In this document: positions 9,774 to 18,027 of the stretch, piece after piece
How the letters are laid out: every line of letters begins with the position of its first letter
How positions within the stretch are numbered: position 1 is the stretch's first letter
Source of the DNA: Luteimonas padinae
Lineage (GTDB): Bacteria; Pseudomonadota; Gammaproteobacteria; Xanthomonadales; Xanthomonadaceae
Direction: 5' to 3'
Length of the DNA: 64,000 nt
Assembly (NCBI RefSeq): GCF_014652935.1
Contig: NZ_BMZT01000011.1
Coordinates: 1-64,000, forward strand
The notes under the pieces: model-generated
Told to the model about the DNA's origin: nothing
Database searches by the model: none
The model's input: only the letters and a program-made list of their open reading frames with translations
Position numbers and translations under genes: made by a program

Positions 9774-12700
9774 ATGAACGAGATGGAGTCTAGTCCTGCC
9801 GATGCAAGCCCGGGGTCAAGACGGGCGGCGCGCAAGGCCGTGGACGCTGCGCTGAGCCGCGACCGCGGGCGCCTGCTCGGGCTGTGGCGCCGCTGGGAGC
9901 AGGCCCGCGGCGACGATGCCGCGCGCAAGGGTTTCGAGGAAGCGCTGGCGCGCTCGCTGGCGCAGCGCGAGGCACGTGCCGCCAGCCTGCCGCGGGCGAC
10001 GGTCGACCCGTCGCTGCCGATCGCCGCCGAGGCCGACCGCATCGTGGAGCTGCTGCGCACGCACCAGGTGGTCGTGGTGGCCGGCGAGACCGGTTCCGGC
10101 AAGACCACCCAGCTGCCCAAGCTGTGCCTGGCCGCCGGCCGCGGCGCCGCCGGCATGATCGGCTGCACCCAGCCGCGGCGCATCGCCGCTCGCGCGGTCG
10201 CACGCCGCGTGGCCGAGGAGCTGCAGGTGCCACTGGGCGGCGCGGTCGGCTACCAGGTGCGCTTCACCGAAAACGTGGGCGAGCAGACCGCGGTCAAGTT
10301 CATGACCGACGGCATCCTGCTGGCCGAGATGCAGTCCGACCGCTGGCTGTCGCGCTACGACACCCTGATCATCGACGAGGCGCACGAGCGCAGCCTCAAC
10401 ATCGACTTCCTGCTTGGCTACCTGAAGCAGCTGCTGGCGCGGCGCCCGGACCTGAAGCTGGTGGTGACCTCGGCCACCATCGACACGGCGCGCTTCGCCG
10501 CGCACTTCAACGACGCGCCGGTGGTCGAGGTCGAGGGCCGCGGCTATCCGGTGGAAACGCGCTACCGGCCGCTCGACGGCAGCGCGGGGGCCGATGGCGA
10601 GGGCGACGGCGGCATGTCGGTCAGCGAGGGCATCGTCGCCGCCTGCGACGAGATCATCCGCGGCGGCAGCGGGATCGGTGGCGACGTGCTGGTGTTCCTG
10701 CCCGGCGAGCGCGAGATCCGCGACGCGCACCGCGCGCTGGAAGGCCGCAAGTACCGCCACACCGAAGTGCTGCCGCTGTACGCGCGGCTGTCGGCGAAGG
10801 ACCAGGACCGGGTGTTCAACCCCGGCCCGCAGCGCCGCATCGTGCTCGCGACCAACGTCGCCGAAACCTCGCTGACCGTGCCGCGGATCCACTACGTGGT
10901 CGATCCCGGCCTGGCGCGGGTCAAGCGCTACAGCCCGCGCCAGAAGCTCGACCGCCTGCACATCGAACCCGTCAGCCAGGCCAGCGCCAACCAGCGCGCC
11001 GGCCGCTGCGGCCGCGTCGCGCCCGGCACCTGTTACCGGCTGTACGACGAGGCCGACTTCGCCGCCCGGCCGGCGTTCACCGATCCGGAGATCCGCCGCG
11101 CCTCGCTGGCCGGGGTGATCCTGCGCATGCTGTCGCTGGGCCTCGGCGCGATCGAGGACTTTCCCTTCCTCGAGCCGCCCGATGCCCGCGCGATCGCCGA
11201 CGGCTGGCAGCAGCTGGCCGAGCTCGGCGCGGTCGACGGCCGCCGCGCGCTCACCGCGATCGGTCGGCAGATGGTCCGGCTGCCCGTGGACGTGAAGCTC
11301 GCGCGGATGCTGGTGGCTGCCCATGAACATCGCTGCATGCGCGAGATGCTGGTGATCGCCGCCTTCCTCGGCATCCAGGATCCGCGCGAGCGCCCGGCCG
11401 ACCAGCGCGCCGCCGCCGATGCCGCGCACGCCGCCTTCGCCGATCCGAAGTCCGAGTTCGTGGCCATCCTGCGCTTGTGGGAGGCCTACCGCGCCGCGCA
11501 CGAGGCCATGACCCAGTCGCAGCTGCGCAAGTGGGCCGACCGCCATTTCCTCGGCTTCCTGCGCCTGCGCGAGTGGCGCGAGCTGCACCGGCAGCTCAAG
11601 CTGCAGTGCGCGGAACTCGGCTGGAGCGAGGAAGCGCGCGCGGGCGATGCGCTGTTCGCCGCGGACGTGGTGGAGGCCGTGCAGCCGGTGGCCGCGGAGG
11701 CGCCGGCGGCCGCGGGCGACCGGCGGGCCCCGCGGCGCCGGCGTCGTGGCGCGGGCGGCCCGGCGCGTGGCGGAGAGGCCGGCGAGGTGGCCGTCGTGGC
11801 CCATGCGCGGGACCTCTACCAGGCCCTCCATCGCGCACTGCTGGCGGGCCTGCCGACCCAGGTCGGCCATGCCCTGCCGGAGCGCGACAAGCGTCGCCAA
11901 GTGAGCTACGAGGGCCCGCGCGGGCGGCGCTTCCAGCTGTTCCCGGGCTCCACTCTGGCCTCGAGGCCGCCGCCGTGGCTGCTGTCGGCCACCCTGCTCG
12001 ACACCGAGAAGGTCTGGGCGCTGACCAATGCCGCGATCGAGCCGGAGTGGGTCGAAGCCGAGCTGGCGCACCTGCTGTCGCGCCGCCACTTCGATCCGCG
12101 CTGGTCACGGAAGCAGGGCCGCGTCATCGGCAGCGAGCAGGTGGCGCTGTTCGGCCTGGTGATCGCCGCGGCGCGGCCGTTCCACTACGGCGGGCACTAT
12201 CCGGTGGAAGCGCGCGAGCTGTTCCTGCGCGAGGGCCTGGTAGCCGGCGAGATCAACCTGCGCGCCGACATCGTCGCGCGCAACCGCCGCACCCTGGCCT
12301 CGGCCGAGGAGGAGGAGGCCAAGCAGCGCCGCACCGGCCTGGTGGTCGACGAGGACTGGATGCTGCGCTGGTACCGCGACCGCGTGCCGGCGGAGATCAC
12401 CAGCGCGCAGGCCTTCGATGCCTGGTACGCGACGCTGGCGAAGGACGCGCGCCGCGCGCTGCAGTGGACGCGCGACGACCTGCTGGTCGCCGACGCCGGC
12501 GACGCCGACCGCTTCCCCGCGTACTTCGCCCTCGGCGATGCGCGCCTGGCCGTGCACTACCGCTTCGAGCCCGGCGCGCCCGACGACGGCATGACCGTGG
12601 TGGTGCCGCTGCACCTGCTCAATGCGCTGGATGCGCCGCGCCTGGGCTGGCTGGCGCCGGGGTTCGTGCCCGACAAGGCCACCGCGCTGCTGCGCGGGCT

Positions 12701-13898
12701 GCCCAAGGCGCTGCGCCGCAACTTCGTGCCGGCGCCCGACTTCGCGCGCGCCTTCGCCGAGGCCCACGGTTCGGCCGACGCCGCCACCGACAGCATCACC
12801 GGCGCGCTGGCGCGTTTCCTCAAGCGGCTGACCGGTGCCGATGTCGCTGCCACCGACTTCGACGAGCCGGCGCTGGAACCGCACCTGCGGGCGAACCTGA
12901 GGCTGCTCGATGCCGACGGCCGCCGCGTGCTGGCCGAGTCGCGCGACCTCGACGAGCTGAGGGCCCGCTTCGGCGCGCGCGCGGCGGACGCCTTCGCCGC
13001 ACATGCGTCGGCCGGTCTCGCGCGCGACGCGCTCACCGCCTTTCCCGATGCGCCGATCCCGGTCTCGGTGCCGGGCGCGGGCGGCGTGCCCGCGTGGCCG
13101 GCGCTGCAGGACGAGGGCCACGCGGTGTCGCTCGACGTCCATGCCGATCGCGCCGAGGCCGCGCGCCTGCATCCGGGCGGCGTGCGCCGGCTGCTGGCGA
13201 TCGCGCTCGCCGACCGCATGCGCCAGGCGCGCCGGCAGCTGCCGGTGCAGCCGAAGACGGCGCTGCTCTACGCCGCGATCGAATCCACTGCGCCGCGCGA
13301 GGCCGGCGGCCCCCGTCCGGCCGACACCCTGCGCGAAGACCTCGTGGATGGCGCCTTCGCGGCGCTGACTGCTGAAGGGCTGGATGACATCCGCGATCCC
13401 GGCGTGTTCGCGGCGCACGCGGAGGCCGTCGGCAAGGCGCTGTTCCCCGAGGCGATGCGCCGGCTGCAGCAGGCCGAAACGATCCTGGGGCAGGTGGCCG
13501 AGGTGCGCGCGGCGCTGGAAGGCAAGCTGATGGGCTGGGCGCGCGGCAACCTCGACGACATGCAGGCGCAGCTCGCGGCCCTGGTGCCCCCGGGGTTCCT
13601 GCGCGACGTGCCGGCCGACGTGCTGGCCGGCTATCCGCGCTACCTGAAGGCGCTGGCGATCCGCGCCGGCCGCGCGCTCAACGATCCCGCGCGCGACCAG
13701 CAGCGCATGCTGGAGCTGAAGCCGTTCGCCGACGCGCTGGCCCGCGCCACCGCCGCGGGCCGCGGCGGCGACCCGGGCTGGCAGGCGCTGCGCTGGGAGC
13801 TGGAGGAACTGCGCGTGCAGCTGTTCGCGCAGGAGCTCGGTGCCAGGGGCGGCGTCTCGCCGAAAAAGCTGGCGGCGCGGCTGGCGGCGCTTACTTGA
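9774..13898 (+). CDS. hrpA: ATP-dependent RNA helicase HrpA
   Basis: 1374 residues, slightly longer than E. coli HrpA (about 1300). A DEAH-box (DExH) helicase implicated in mRNA processing and ribosome rescue. Walker A GETGSGKTTQLPK is near residue 104, DEAH in IIDEAHERSLNIDFLL near 200, SAT in VVTSATIDT and motif VI NQRAGRCGRVAPG; the helicase-associated and OB-fold domains follow, then the long HrpA-specific C-terminal region. An Arg-rich, Ala/Gly insertion (RRAPRRRRRGAGG, about 650-670) is unusual. The start is uncertain: ATG 9774 (MNEMESS) or ATG 9783; neither has a strong ribosome site. The 3' end overlaps the convergent next gene by 8 bases. Confidence 0.96.
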   Translation: MNEMESSPADASPGSRRAARKAVDAALSRDRGRLLGLWRRWEQARGDDAARKGFEEALARSLAQREARAASLPRATVDPSLPIAAEADRIVELLRTHQVVVVAGETGSGKTTQLPKLCLAAGRGAAGMIGCTQPRRIAARAVARRVAEELQVPLGGAVGYQVRFTENVGEQTAVKFMTDGILLAEMQSDRWLSRYDTLIIDEAHERSLNIDFLLGYLKQLLARRPDLKLVVTSATIDTARFAAHFNDAPVVEVEGRGYPVETRYRPLDGSAGADGEGDGGMSVSEGIVAACDEIIRGGSGIGGDVLVFLPGEREIRDAHRALEGRKYRHTEVLPLYARLSAKDQDRVFNPGPQRRIVLATNVAETSLTVPRIHYVVDPGLARVKRYSPRQKLDRLHIEPVSQASANQRAGRCGRVAPGTCYRLYDEADFAARPAFTDPEIRRASLAGVILRMLSLGLGAIEDFPFLEPPDARAIADGWQQLAELGAVDGRRALTAIGRQMVRLPVDVKLARMLVAAHEHRCMREMLVIAAFLGIQDPRERPADQRAAADAAHAAFADPKSEFVAILRLWEAYRAAHEAMTQSQLRKWADRHFLGFLRLREWRELHRQLKLQCAELGWSEEARAGDALFAADVVEAVQPVAAEAPAAAGDRRAPRRRRRGAGGPARGGEAGEVAVVAHARDLYQALHRALLAGLPTQVGHALPERDKRRQVSYEGPRGRRFQLFPGSTLASRPPPWLLSATLLDTEKVWALTNAAIEPEWVEAELAHLLSRRHFDPRWSRKQGRVIGSEQVALFGLVIAAARPFHYGGHYPVEARELFLREGLVAGEINLRADIVARNRRTLASAEEEEAKQRRTGLVVDEDWMLRWYRDRVPAEITSAQAFDAWYATLAKDARRALQWTRDDLLVADAGDADRFPAYFALGDARLAVHYRFEPGAPDDGMTVVVPLHLLNALDAPRLGWLAPGFVPDKATALLRGLPKALRRNFVPAPDFARAFAEAHGSADAATDSITGALARFLKRLTGADVAATDFDEPALEPHLRANLRLLDADGRRVLAESRDLDELRARFGARAADAFAAHASAGLARDALTAFPDAPIPVSVPGAGGVPAWPALQDEGHAVSLDVHADRAEAARLHPGGVRRLLAIALADRMRQARRQLPVQPKTALLYAAIESTAPREAGGPRPADTLREDLVDGAFAALTAEGLDDIRDPGVFAAHAEAVGKALFPEAMRRLQQAETILGQVAEVRAALEGKLMGWARGNLDDMQAQLAALVPPGFLRDVPADVLAGYPRYLKALAIRAGRALNDPARDQQRMLELKPFADALARATAAGRGGDPGWQALRWELEELRVQLFAQELGARGGVSPKKLAARLAALT

Positions 13899-14373
13899 TC
13901 CGCTGGACCTTGGCGCGGGTGTTGGAGCCCTCGACGGCCATGTACCAGGCGTTGCCGACCAGGCTCGGCGTGATCCGGACCGCCGGTGCATCCCGGCGCA
14001 CGCCGGCCAGGGTGGCCGAATCGATCTGGCGCCAGACCTGGCCGTTGTCGAGCGTGTACTCGCGCCCGTTGGCGAAGCCGCGGAACTCGCCGGAAATGCG
14101 CCCGGTCACCGGCTCGTTCGAGCCGAAGCTGAGGAAGCCGCGGTTCTCGTCCTCCACCTTGCGCTTGGCGGTGGCCGCCGCCTTCTCGGTCTCGCCTTCG
14201 ATGGTCCGGCCCAGCCAGGCGTTGAGGTGCGCCAGCTCCGCGGCGTCGAGCTTGTCCAGGCCGGCGGCCTTGAACTCCTCGGGCGTCATGCTGGTTTCGA
14301 TCGGCTGCTGCTGCGCGAGCACCGGCGCGGCGACGAAGAGCAGGGCGGCGAAAAGGAGGCTGCGGACCGGCAT
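13891..14373 (-). CDS. Secreted or periplasmic protein of unknown function
   Basis: 160 residues. ATG 14373 opens a clear signal peptide (MPVRSLLFAALLFVAAPVLA, cleavage before QQQ). The mature part has a charged helical stretch (TPEEFKAAGLDKLDAAELAH, then a Lys/Glu-rich segment), then a beta-rich half with EYTLDNGQVWRQID and NAWYMAVEG, which looks like a small barrel or SH3-type fold. I do not recognise the family. It is divergent from relA with only 55 bases between the starts and convergent with hrpA, so it is transcribed alone. Confidence 0.8.
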   Translation of the reverse strand: MPVRSLLFAALLFVAAPVLAQQQPIETSMTPEEFKAAGLDKLDAAELAHLNAWLGRTIEGETEKAAATAKRKVEDENRGFLSFGSNEPVTGRISGEFRGFANGREYTLDNGQVWRQIDSATLAGVRRDAPAVRITPSLVGNAWYMAVEGSNTRAKVQRIK

Positions 14374-14428
14374 GGCGTCTGTTCCCGATGGCGAGGTCGG
14401 GCTAGTGTAGACCGTCCCATCACCCGCT

Positions 14429-16615
14429 TTGGCGGTCAGCGACGTGGTCGACACCGTGGACATCGAGGGCCTGCTGGCGCTGCCGGCGCTGCGCGGCCTG
14501 CACGCGCCGGTGGCGGCGCTCCTGAGGGCGGCCGCGGCCGGGGGGGCGGCGCCGTGCATCGACACGCGGGCGGTGCTGGAGGACACCCTCGAGGCGCTGG
14601 CGCTGCTCGACGCCGACGCCGAGGTGATGGCCGCGGCCATCCTGCATGCGGTGCCCGACTGGGCCCAGCGCCACTTCGCGCCCGGTCACGGTCCGGGCGC
14701 CGCGATCCCGGCGCTCCTCGAGGGCCAGGACGCCGCCGGCCAGGTGTGGGCGCTGCACGCGGAGCAGCCCGGCGGGCGCGGCCACGAGGGCCTGCGTCGC
14801 CTGCTGCTGGCGCTGGTGCGCGACCTGCGCGTGGTGCTGGTGCTGCTGGCCCGGCAGCTGGCGCGGATGCGCGCGGCCACCACGCTTGCCGACGAGGAGC
14901 GCCTGGCGCTGGCGCGACTGACCCGCGACATCCACGCGCCGCTGGCCAACCGCCTGGGCATCTGGCAGCTGAAGTGGGAGCTTGAGGACCTGGCCTTCCG
15001 CCACCTCGAGCCCGACACCTACCGCCGCATCGCCAAGCTGCTCGACGACAAGCGCGCCGGGCGCGAGCGCTACATCGCCGAAGTGACCGCGGTCCTGGGC
15101 GAGGCGCTGCGTGCGTCCGGCATCGACGGCGACATCGCCGGCCGCCCGAAGCACATCTACAGCATCTGGAAGAAGATGCGGAAGAAGGACGTGCCCATCG
15201 GCGAACTCTACGACCTGCGCGCGGTGCGCGTGCTGGTCGACGACGTCCAGGCCTGCTACGCCGCGCTGGGCGTGGTGCATGCGCTGTGGACGCCGGTGCC
15301 GGGCGAGTTCGACGACTACATCGCGCGGCCGAAGAACAACGACTACCGCTCGCTGCACACCGCCGTGGTCGGGCCCGAGGGCAAGACGCTCGAAGTGCAG
15401 ATCCGCACCCGCGAGATGCACGAGCAGGCCGAGCGCGGCGTGGCCGCACACTGGCGCTACAAGGAGAGCGGTGGCTCCCAGCGCTCGGCCGCCGGCGAGG
15501 CCGCGCTCAACCGCAAGATCGAATGGATGCGCAGCCTGCTCGAGGCCACCACCGACGGCGGCGACGGCGCGCTGGCCGGCGCCTTCGACACCGAACTGGT
15601 GGAGGACCGCATCTACGCGCTGACGCCGAAGGGCGAGGTCATCGACCTGCCGCGCGGCGCGACCCCGCTGGACTTCGCCTATCGCGTGCACACCGAGGTC
15701 GGCCACCGCTGCCGCGGCGCCAAGGTCGACGGCCGCATCGTGCCGCTGGACCACGTGCTGCATTCCGGCGACCGCGTCGAGATCCTCACCGGCAGGGTCT
15801 CCGAGCCGCGGCGCGACTGGCTGATGACCACCAGCGGCTACCTCGCCAGCCCGCGTTCGCGCGAGAAGGTGCGCGCCTGGTTCCACAAGCTTGATCGCGC
15901 GCGCAACCTGCAGGACGGTCGCGAGCTGCTGGAGCGCGAGCTCAAGCGCGTGGGGCTGGGCCACGCGGACCTGGCGCCGGTGCTGAAGCGCTTCAACGTC
16001 GAGTCCGCCGACGACCTGCACGTGCTGGTGGCGCTCGGCGACGTCGGCCCGCACCAGGTCGCGCGTGCGCTGGCCGAGCACGAGCGTGCGCAGCGCGAGG
16101 CGGCCGCGGGCCCCGCGGACGACGGGGTGATCGCGGTGCGTGCGCCCCGGCGCGTGCGCAAGGCCGCGAGCCGCGACTTCACCGTCGTCGGCGTCGACAA
16201 CCTGCTGGTGCAGATCGCGCGCTGCTGCCAGCCCCTGCCCGGCGAGGCGATCGCCGGCTACCTGACCCGGACCCGTGGCGTCAGCGTGCATCGCGCCGAC
16301 TGCGCCGCGTTCGCGCGCCTGTCGGCGAAGGAGCCGCAGCGCGTGCTGCCGGTGGAATGGGGGGCTTCCGGAGGCGGCCACGAGGCGTCGGTGGTGCTCG
16401 ACGCGGTCGACCGCAAGCACCTGCTCAAGGACGTGACCAACCTGATCGCGCAGGAGGACGCGCACGTGCTGTCGATCGACGGCGGCGGCGCCGGACGCGC
16501 CCAGGGGCGGGTGCAGCTGCGGCTGGCGCTGCGGGTGGCCGATTTCGGGCAGCTGTCGCGGCTGCTGGGCCGGCTCGAGGCGCTGCCCGGGGTCGAGCGC
16601 GCCCGGCGCGCCTGA
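14429..16615 (+). CDS. relA: (p)ppGpp synthetase RelA
   Basis: 728 residues from TTG 14429; the start is uncertain, with in-frame GTG at 14444 and 14456 and no clear ribosome site. RelA makes (p)ppGpp from ATP and GTP/GDP on ribosomes with uncharged tRNA. The N-terminal hydrolase-like domain lacks the catalytic HD pair (AAAILHAVPDW). The synthetase domain has GRPKHIYSIWKKM, YDLRAVRVLV and RPKNNDYRSLHTAV. The EFDD motif (293-296) is the RelA-type signature, versus RxKD in SpoT/Rel. A TGS domain (about 392-455, ALTPKGEVIDLPRGATPLDF), a Cys-containing zinc-finger-like part (ARCCQPLPGEAIAGY) and a C-terminal ACT domain follow. It is probably synthesis-only, as in other gammaproteobacterial RelA. 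Confidence 0.96.
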   Translation: MAVSDVVDTVDIEGLLALPALRGLHAPVAALLRAAAAGGAAPCIDTRAVLEDTLEALALLDADAEVMAAAILHAVPDWAQRHFAPGHGPGAAIPALLEGQDAAGQVWALHAEQPGGRGHEGLRRLLLALVRDLRVVLVLLARQLARMRAATTLADEERLALARLTRDIHAPLANRLGIWQLKWELEDLAFRHLEPDTYRRIAKLLDDKRAGRERYIAEVTAVLGEALRASGIDGDIAGRPKHIYSIWKKMRKKDVPIGELYDLRAVRVLVDDVQACYAALGVVHALWTPVPGEFDDYIARPKNNDYRSLHTAVVGPEGKTLEVQIRTREMHEQAERGVAAHWRYKESGGSQRSAAGEAALNRKIEWMRSLLEATTDGGDGALAGAFDTELVEDRIYALTPKGEVIDLPRGATPLDFAYRVHTEVGHRCRGAKVDGRIVPLDHVLHSGDRVEILTGRVSEPRRDWLMTTSGYLASPRSREKVRAWFHKLDRARNLQDGRELLERELKRVGLGHADLAPVLKRFNVESADDLHVLVALGDVGPHQVARALAEHERAQREAAAGPADDGVIAVRAPRRVRKAASRDFTVVGVDNLLVQIARCCQPLPGEAIAGYLTRTRGVSVHRADCAAFARLSAKEPQRVLPVEWGASGGGHEASVVLDAVDRKHLLKDVTNLIAQEDAHVLSIDGGGAGRAQGRVQLRLALRVADFGQLSRLLGRLEALPGVERARRA

Positions 16616-16640
16616 GCCGCGCGTTCACCGTGCCCGCTTT

Positions 16641-18020
16641 ATGCTGCCGCGCGTGAACTCGCCCGGCCACCTCGACCCGTTCCCCGAACCGCCCAGCGCC
16701 AGCGCCATCGCGCGCTGGGTCGCGGCGCTGCCGGTGCGCCTGGGCATGGTCCGCCACTGGCGCTGGTGGCTGATCGGTTCGATGCTGGCGATCGTGCTGC
16801 TGGCGGTGCTGCGCGCGCCCATCGGGGCCTGGCTGTGGCCGCAGACGCGCGCCCAGGCGCTGCGCGAGGAGGCCGAGCAGGCCCTGGCCGAGGGCCGCCT
16901 GAGCGACGAGGACGGGCGCGGCGCGCGCGAGCTGTTCGAGGCCGCGCTGGCGATGGATCCCGACCGCGCCGAGGCCCGGCAGGGATTGGCGCGCGTGGCG
17001 CTGGCCGCGCTCGAACAGGCCCGCGTCGCCCTGGCCGCGGACCGCTTCGACGACGCCCGTCGCGACCTCGCGCTGGCGCGCGCGCTGTCGGTGCCGCGCG
17101 CCGAGGCCGATGCCCTGGCCGACGCCCTGCGCCAGCGTGAGGCCGGACACGCCGGCGTGGACCGCCTGTTCGCCCACGCCGAGGAGGCGCACGCGGCGGG
17201 GCGCCTGGATGGCGGCGTCGGCAGCGCCCTGCCGCTGTACGCGCACGTGCTCGCGCTGGAGCCGACGCATCCGGGCGCGCTGCGCGGCCGCGAGGACGCG
17301 CTTGCCGAGCTGCTGGCGCAGGCGCGCGAGGCGCTGCGCGCCGGCGACGTGGCGGAGGCGGGGCGCCTGGTCGGCACCGTGCGCACCTACGATCCCGGCC
17401 ACGTCGACCTGCCGGACACCCTGGCGCGGCTGATGGAGGAGGCCCGGCTCGACAGCGACGGACTGGCGCGCCTGCTGGCCGGTGGAGCGTCGCTGTCCCA
17501 GGTCGCGAGCCCTGCAGGCGCGTCCGATCCCGTTGCCACGACCACTCCCCTGGACGAGGCCGAGCGGCTGCGCCGCGTCTCCGCTCTGCTGGCCGCGGCG
17601 GAAGCTGCCGAGGCCGACGGCAGGCTGCTCGATCCGCGAGGGGAAGGCGCGGTCGACCACGTGGCCGCGGCCCTGGTGTTGGACCCTGCTTCCCCCGCGG
17701 CGATCGCAGCGGCGGAACGGCTGCGGCCCCTGGTGCGCGAGTGCCACGCACGCGAGCTGCGCACCAACAGCCTTCGGCGCGCCGCTGCCTGCCTAGACGC
17801 ACGGGCTGGCCTGGGCGAGGACGCCGGCGAACTGGCGGCCGCACGCCGGCAGCTGGCGGAGCGTTGGCTGGCCGTTGGCGACGAGCGTCTGGGCGCGGGT
17901 GAAATCGGAAACGCGCGCAGCGCACTGGCCGCGGCACGTCGGGCGGATCCGGCGGTTCCAGGACTCGACGATTTCGAACGGCGGGTGCGCGCGGCGGCGG
18001 CCGCTTCCAGGTTCGACTGA
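16641..18020 (+). CDS. Inner-membrane protein with TPR-like helical repeats
   Basis: 459 residues. One transmembrane segment (about 45-65, WWLIGSMLAIVLLAVL) precedes a long Ala/Arg/Leu-rich helical region with TPR-like periodicity (for example ARELFEAALAMDPDRAEAR and ALPLYAHVLALEPTHPGAL). This suggests a membrane-anchored scaffold facing the periplasm. No catalytic motif is visible and I do not recognise a named family. It starts 25 bases after relA and may be cotranscribed. ATG 16641 is listed; GTG 16653 (VNSPGHLDPF) is an equally reasonable start because ATG sits in a TTTATGCTG context that resembles a -10 element. It ends 7 bases from the convergent glycosyltransferase gene. Confidence 0.7.
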   Translation: MLPRVNSPGHLDPFPEPPSASAIARWVAALPVRLGMVRHWRWWLIGSMLAIVLLAVLRAPIGAWLWPQTRAQALREEAEQALAEGRLSDEDGRGARELFEAALAMDPDRAEARQGLARVALAALEQARVALAADRFDDARRDLALARALSVPRAEADALADALRQREAGHAGVDRLFAHAEEAHAAGRLDGGVGSALPLYAHVLALEPTHPGALRGREDALAELLAQAREALRAGDVAEAGRLVGTVRTYDPGHVDLPDTLARLMEEARLDSDGLARLLAGGASLSQVASPAGASDPVATTTPLDEAERLRRVSALLAAAEAAEADGRLLDPRGEGAVDHVAAALVLDPASPAAIAAAERLRPLVRECHARELRTNSLRRAAACLDARAGLGEDAGELAAARRQLAERWLAVGDERLGAGEIGNARSALAAARRADPAVPGLDDFERRVRAAAAASRFD

Positions 18021-18027
18021 GCGTGCC

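Noticed and set aside
14533-14547. G7 run in relA and other G6-G7 or C7 runs as slippage sites
   Set aside because: Runs of 6-7 are expected in a genome of this GC content; only the C10 run stood out.
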